Notes under the pieces: model-generated | Databases searched by the model: none | What the model saw: only the letters and a program-made list of their open reading frames with translations | Told to the model about the DNA's origin: nothing | Assembly: GCA_036266715.1 (NCBI GenBank) | Contig: DATAXS010000024.1 | Span: 1 to 9,057, forward strand | Reading direction: 5' to 3' | Length of the DNA: 9,057 nucleotides | From: DATAXS01 sp036266715 | GTDB lineage: Bacteria; Patescibacteriota; Minisyncoccia; UBA6257; 2-01-FULL-56-20 | In this document: one piece after another, positions 6,959-9,057 of the stretch | Layout: each line of letters opens with the position of its first letter | How positions within the stretch are numbered: the stretch's first letter is position 1 | Made by a program: the position numbers and the translations under genes

Positions 6959-7003
6959 AAGTACTACCTTGCCCATTACCGCCACCATGTATCGCGCCGC
7001 ACC

Positions 7004-7585
7004 ATGAGAAAATTTCTTTCATCGCTCCTTGAAGTTTTGGAAGTTGCCGTGATCGCGGTCGTCGCGGTGTTCATCGTGCGGACCTATCTCGTCCAGCCGT
7101 TTCTGGTTTCCGGCTCCAGCATGTCGCCCAATTTTTCGAACGGCGATTACGTGCTGGTGGATGAGCTTACATATCATCTCCGGCCGCCGGAGCGCGGAGA
7201 GGTCATTGTGTTCCACGATCCGCAGGATTACGCCACCTATTTCATCAAGCGCGTGATCGGGCTCCCGGGCGAGAAGCTTGTTATTAAGAACAACGGGATC
7301 ACGGTTTATAATGCGGCGAATCCCAACGGGCTTTTGCTTGATGAATCATATCTTCCTTCGGGGACGCCCGTGGGCCCGGGCGATTGCACGGGGGGAATAT
7401 TGACGGCTGACACGTGTACGTACCAGCTGGCGTCAAGCACCTATCTTACGCTCGGCGACAATCGCGAGTTCAGTTTTGATTCCCGCGATTGGGGGCCGCT
7501 TCCTGCGGCGAACATCGTGGGGCTCGTGCGCGTGCGCCTGTGGCCATTAAATGCAATAACGGTTTTTACCCCACCTAAATACTAG
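7004..7585 (+). CDS. lepB: Signal peptidase I
   Basis: This membrane-bound serine/lysine-dyad protease removes signal peptides from exported proteins. The 193-residue protein has one N-terminal membrane helix (about 11-30) followed by the S26-family boxes: SGSSMSPNF (36-44, catalytic S39), RGEVIVF (64-70), YFIKRVIGLPGE (79-90, catalytic K82) and LGDNREFSFDSRDWG (150-164). Length fits the short Gram-positive-like type. An insertion before the last box carries C128 and C138, which could form a disulfide outside the membrane. ATG 7004 is chosen because it places the short basic MRK segment directly before the membrane helix; in-frame sequence further upstream would run into the divergent pth gene. 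No Shine-Dalgarno is present. Its likely clients include the large secreted protein at 160-4416, whose AHA cleavage site suits this enzyme. Confidence 0.95.
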   Translation: MRKFLSSLLEVLEVAVIAVVAVFIVRTYLVQPFLVSGSSMSPNFSNGDYVLVDELTYHLRPPERGEVIVFHDPQDYATYFIKRVIGLPGEKLVIKNNGITVYNAANPNGLLLDESYLPSGTPVGPGDCTGGILTADTCTYQLASSTYLTLGDNREFSFDSRDWGPLPAANIVGLVRVRLWPLNAITVFTPPKY

Positions 7586-7589
7586 GACA

Positions 7590-7733
7590 GTTTTCAATTT
7601 TACAATTTCCAATCAAATCACAATATCCAATGATCAATATTCAAAAAATTTTAATTACACGAGGTGCAAATTTTATCTTGGAAATTGGTATTGAATGAAA
7701 ATTGGAAATTAATAATTGGAAATTCTTCAAAAC
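7590..7733. repeat. AT-rich 144-bp imperfect palindrome (MITE-like or long hairpin) between lepB and hisS
   Basis: This non-coding stretch is strikingly AT-rich beside GC-rich genes. It begins with GTTTT (7590-7594) and ends with AAAAC (7729-7733). The left arm carries AATTTCCAAT (7604-7613) and AATATCCAAT (7622-7631). The right arm carries the complement ATTGGAAATT at 7701-7710 and 7715-7724, plus TTGGAAATT at 7678-7686. The centre is CAC-GAG-GTG (7658-7666), almost exactly at the midpoint, flanked by AAAATTT on both sides. The arms pair with gaps and are not perfect. It could be a decayed small non-autonomous mobile element, or a hairpin that ends lepB transcripts. It fills nearly the whole gap, so the hisS promoter, if any, must lie inside it. 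Confidence 0.6.
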
Positions 7734-9041
7734 ATGGATAAAGAAAAAGATAAGAAAGAAAAAGAAATTGTGCGGACGTTCCAGGCCCCGAAAGGCATGC
7801 ACGACATCTTGCCCGTCGACCAGCCTTATTGGGACCGGATAGAGTCCGCGACAAAAGACCTCGCGCGGGCCTATGGCTTTGGCCGGCTTGAACCGCCAGT
7901 GCTTGAGTTCGCCGACCTCTATAACAAGACGTCCGGCGAGGAGAGTGACGTGGTAGCGAAGGAAATGTATGTTTTGAAGACCAAGGGCGGCGATACGCTC
8001 GCGTTGCGGCCGGAATATACGCCGGGTATGGCCCGCGCCTATATGGAGAACGCGTTGAGCCGCCTCGGTCAACCGCAAAAGCTTTTTTACATGGGTCCGG
8101 TGTTCCGCCACGACCGGCCCCAGCTCGGCCGCTACCGGCAGTTCACGCAGATCGGCTTTGAAACGCTTTCGGGGCCGAACGATCCTATCTATGACGCGGA
8201 GATCATTGCCATCTTCTCCGATTTGTTGAAGGCACTGAAAATTGAAAATTGGACGTTGAAAATCAATTCTATCGGATGCCGCGTCTGCCGGCCGATCTAT
8301 AAGAAACAGTTAACCAATTACTACAAGGCACACGAGAAAGATCTTTGCGAAGATTGCAAAAAACATCTTGCCACGAATCCGCTGCGGCTCTTGGACTGCA
8401 AGGAGGAGAGTTGTGTGAAACTGAAGGCAAAGGCGCCGAACTTTTTGGATAAGCTTTGTTCCATGTGCACCCAGCACTTTAAGAGCGTGCTTGAGTACCT
8501 TGAGGAGGTTTCCATTGTCTATGAACTTGATAACCACCTCGTGCGGGGTCTGGATTACTACAGTCGCACAGTGTTTGAAATGATGGCGAACGGCAAGGAA
8601 GGGGAGGTCGGGTCCGTGGCGGGCGGCGGCCGGTACGATTACCTGATGGAAACGATAGGCGGCCATCTCACGCCTGCGATCGGCGCAGCGGCCGGCGCGG
8701 AGCGGCTCATCGCGGTGATGAAGGCGCGCGAGATCGCGCCGCCCGCGCGCGCGGCAAAGCGCGTGTTTCTTGCGCACGCAGGCGATCTTGCAAAGAAAAA
8801 GGCATTCGGCGTCTTAAAGATGCTCCGCGAACACGGCATCGCCGTTTCGGAATCGCTTGCCAAAGAATCACTCGGCAACCAGCTCAAGGTGGCGGACAAA
8901 GAAGGGATCAGCATCGCACTCATCCTCGGCCAAAAGGAAATATACGAAAAGAGCATTATTATCCGCGATCTGAAGACCGGATTGCAGGAGGCCATCCCTC
9001 AGGAGAAACTTGTTGACGAAATTAAAAAACGCTTAAAATGA
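7734..9041 (+). CDS. hisS: Histidyl-tRNA synthetase
   Basis: This cytoplasmic class II enzyme charges tRNA-His. The 435-residue protein is complete: motif 1 region with GMHDILPVDQPYW (21-33), TLALRPEYTPGMAR (88-101), motif 2 FYMGPVFRHDRPQLGRYRQF (118-137, with R125), HisA motif LVRGLDYYSRTVFE (269-282), GGGRYDYL (297-304), motif 3 PAIGAAAGAERL (314-325, R324) and a C-terminal anticodon-binding domain (341-435) with SLGNQLKVADKEGI (379-392). The insertion domain has four cysteine pairs (C182/C185, C205/C208, C222/C227, C242/C245), a pattern I recall from several bacterial HisRS lineages. ATG 7734 is preferred to an in-frame TTG at 7716, which lies inside the palindrome. The N-terminus is unusually lysine/glutamate-rich (MDKEKDKKEKEIV). 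No Shine-Dalgarno is seen. An ATG overlapping the TGA stop (9038-9040) may open a further gene. Confidence 0.97.
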   Translation: MDKEKDKKEKEIVRTFQAPKGMHDILPVDQPYWDRIESATKDLARAYGFGRLEPPVLEFADLYNKTSGEESDVVAKEMYVLKTKGGDTLALRPEYTPGMARAYMENALSRLGQPQKLFYMGPVFRHDRPQLGRYRQFTQIGFETLSGPNDPIYDAEIIAIFSDLLKALKIENWTLKINSIGCRVCRPIYKKQLTNYYKAHEKDLCEDCKKHLATNPLRLLDCKEESCVKLKAKAPNFLDKLCSMCTQHFKSVLEYLEEVSIVYELDNHLVRGLDYYSRTVFEMMANGKEGEVGSVAGGGRYDYLMETIGGHLTPAIGAAAGAERLIAVMKAREIAPPARAAKRVFLAHAGDLAKKKAFGVLKMLREHGIAVSESLAKESLGNQLKVADKEGISIALILGQKEIYEKSIIIRDLKTGLQEAIPQEKLVDEIKKRLK

Positions 9042-9057
9042 GAACTGGGGCGTGGGG

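Noticed and set aside
6987..7003. Upstream ATG at 6987 as an alternative lepB start.
   Set aside because: It is out of frame with the lepB reading frame; ATG 7004 is in frame and gives the expected short N-terminus before the membrane helix.
7716..7733. In-frame TTG at 7716 as the hisS start, adding MEILQN.
   Set aside because: It lies within the palindromic repeat, lacks a ribosome-binding site, and the extra residues match nothing in the family; ATG 7734 is simpler.
7586..7733. CRISPR array or tRNA in the lepB-hisS gap.
   Set aside because: The short AT-rich units are irregularly spaced and in opposite orientations, with no unique spacers and no cloverleaf.
9038..9057. ATG overlapping the hisS stop (ATGA), possibly opening a downstream gene (MRTGAW...).
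   Set aside because: Only 20 nt remain in the window, too little to support a coding call; noted as a possibility under hisS.

Overview
This window looks like a chromosomal segment of a Candidate Phyla Radiation (Patescibacteria) bacterium, most likely of the Parcubacteria/Paceibacteria branch. The assignment is inferred from protein style: Thr/Ser/Ala-rich secreted multidomain proteins that end in a short coiled coil plus a peptidoglycan-binding repeat, a PilX-like minor pilin with a very short leader, and compact spacing. The genes are visibly GC-rich, which would fit GC-richer lineages such as Kaiserbacteria or Adlerbacteria, but that placement is a guess. UGA is used as a normal stop (pilin, pth, hisS), so the recoded Gracilibacteria/Absconditabacteria are unlikely.

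Layout: (1) The left edge (1-131) is the C-terminal tail of a gene ending in a peptidoglycan-binding domain. (2) 160-4416 encodes a 1418-residue secreted protein: signal peptide, two tandem beta-rich domains of unknown function, an Ig-like domain, a fibronectin-III domain, a DUF4038/apiosidase-like (GH140-type) barrel with its usual C-terminal 'collagen-binding' sandwich, two more Ig-like domains, a coiled coil and a peptidoglycan-binding domain. (3) 4424-4834 encodes a PilX-like minor pilin. (4) 4857-6377 encodes one polypeptide combining PilM-like (cytoplasmic actin fold) and PilN-like (INLL motif, membrane segment, periplasmic domain) parts, a GspL-like layout. (5) pth (peptidyl-tRNA hydrolase) lies on the minus strand, convergent to the pilus gene and divergent from lepB (signal peptidase I). 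(6) A 144-bp AT-rich imperfect palindrome fills the lepB-hisS gap. (7) hisS (histidyl-tRNA synthetase) closes the window.

The first half is an envelope/type IV pilus block and the second half is housekeeping translation and secretion. Functionally, LepB would remove the signal peptide of the large secreted protein, the peptidoglycan-binding domain would tether it to the wall, and the minor pilin with PilM-PilN would belong to a type IV pilus machine. A link between the glycosidase-like protein and the pilus rests only on adjacency.

The most distinctive regulatory signal is a near-identical element, TATAAT-6 nt-GTG, at the starts of both the large secreted protein and the pilin. Pth has a similar arrangement (TGGTAAAAT-7 nt-ATG). 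None of the six complete genes has a recognisable Shine-Dalgarno sequence. This points to leaderless transcription for at least three of them.
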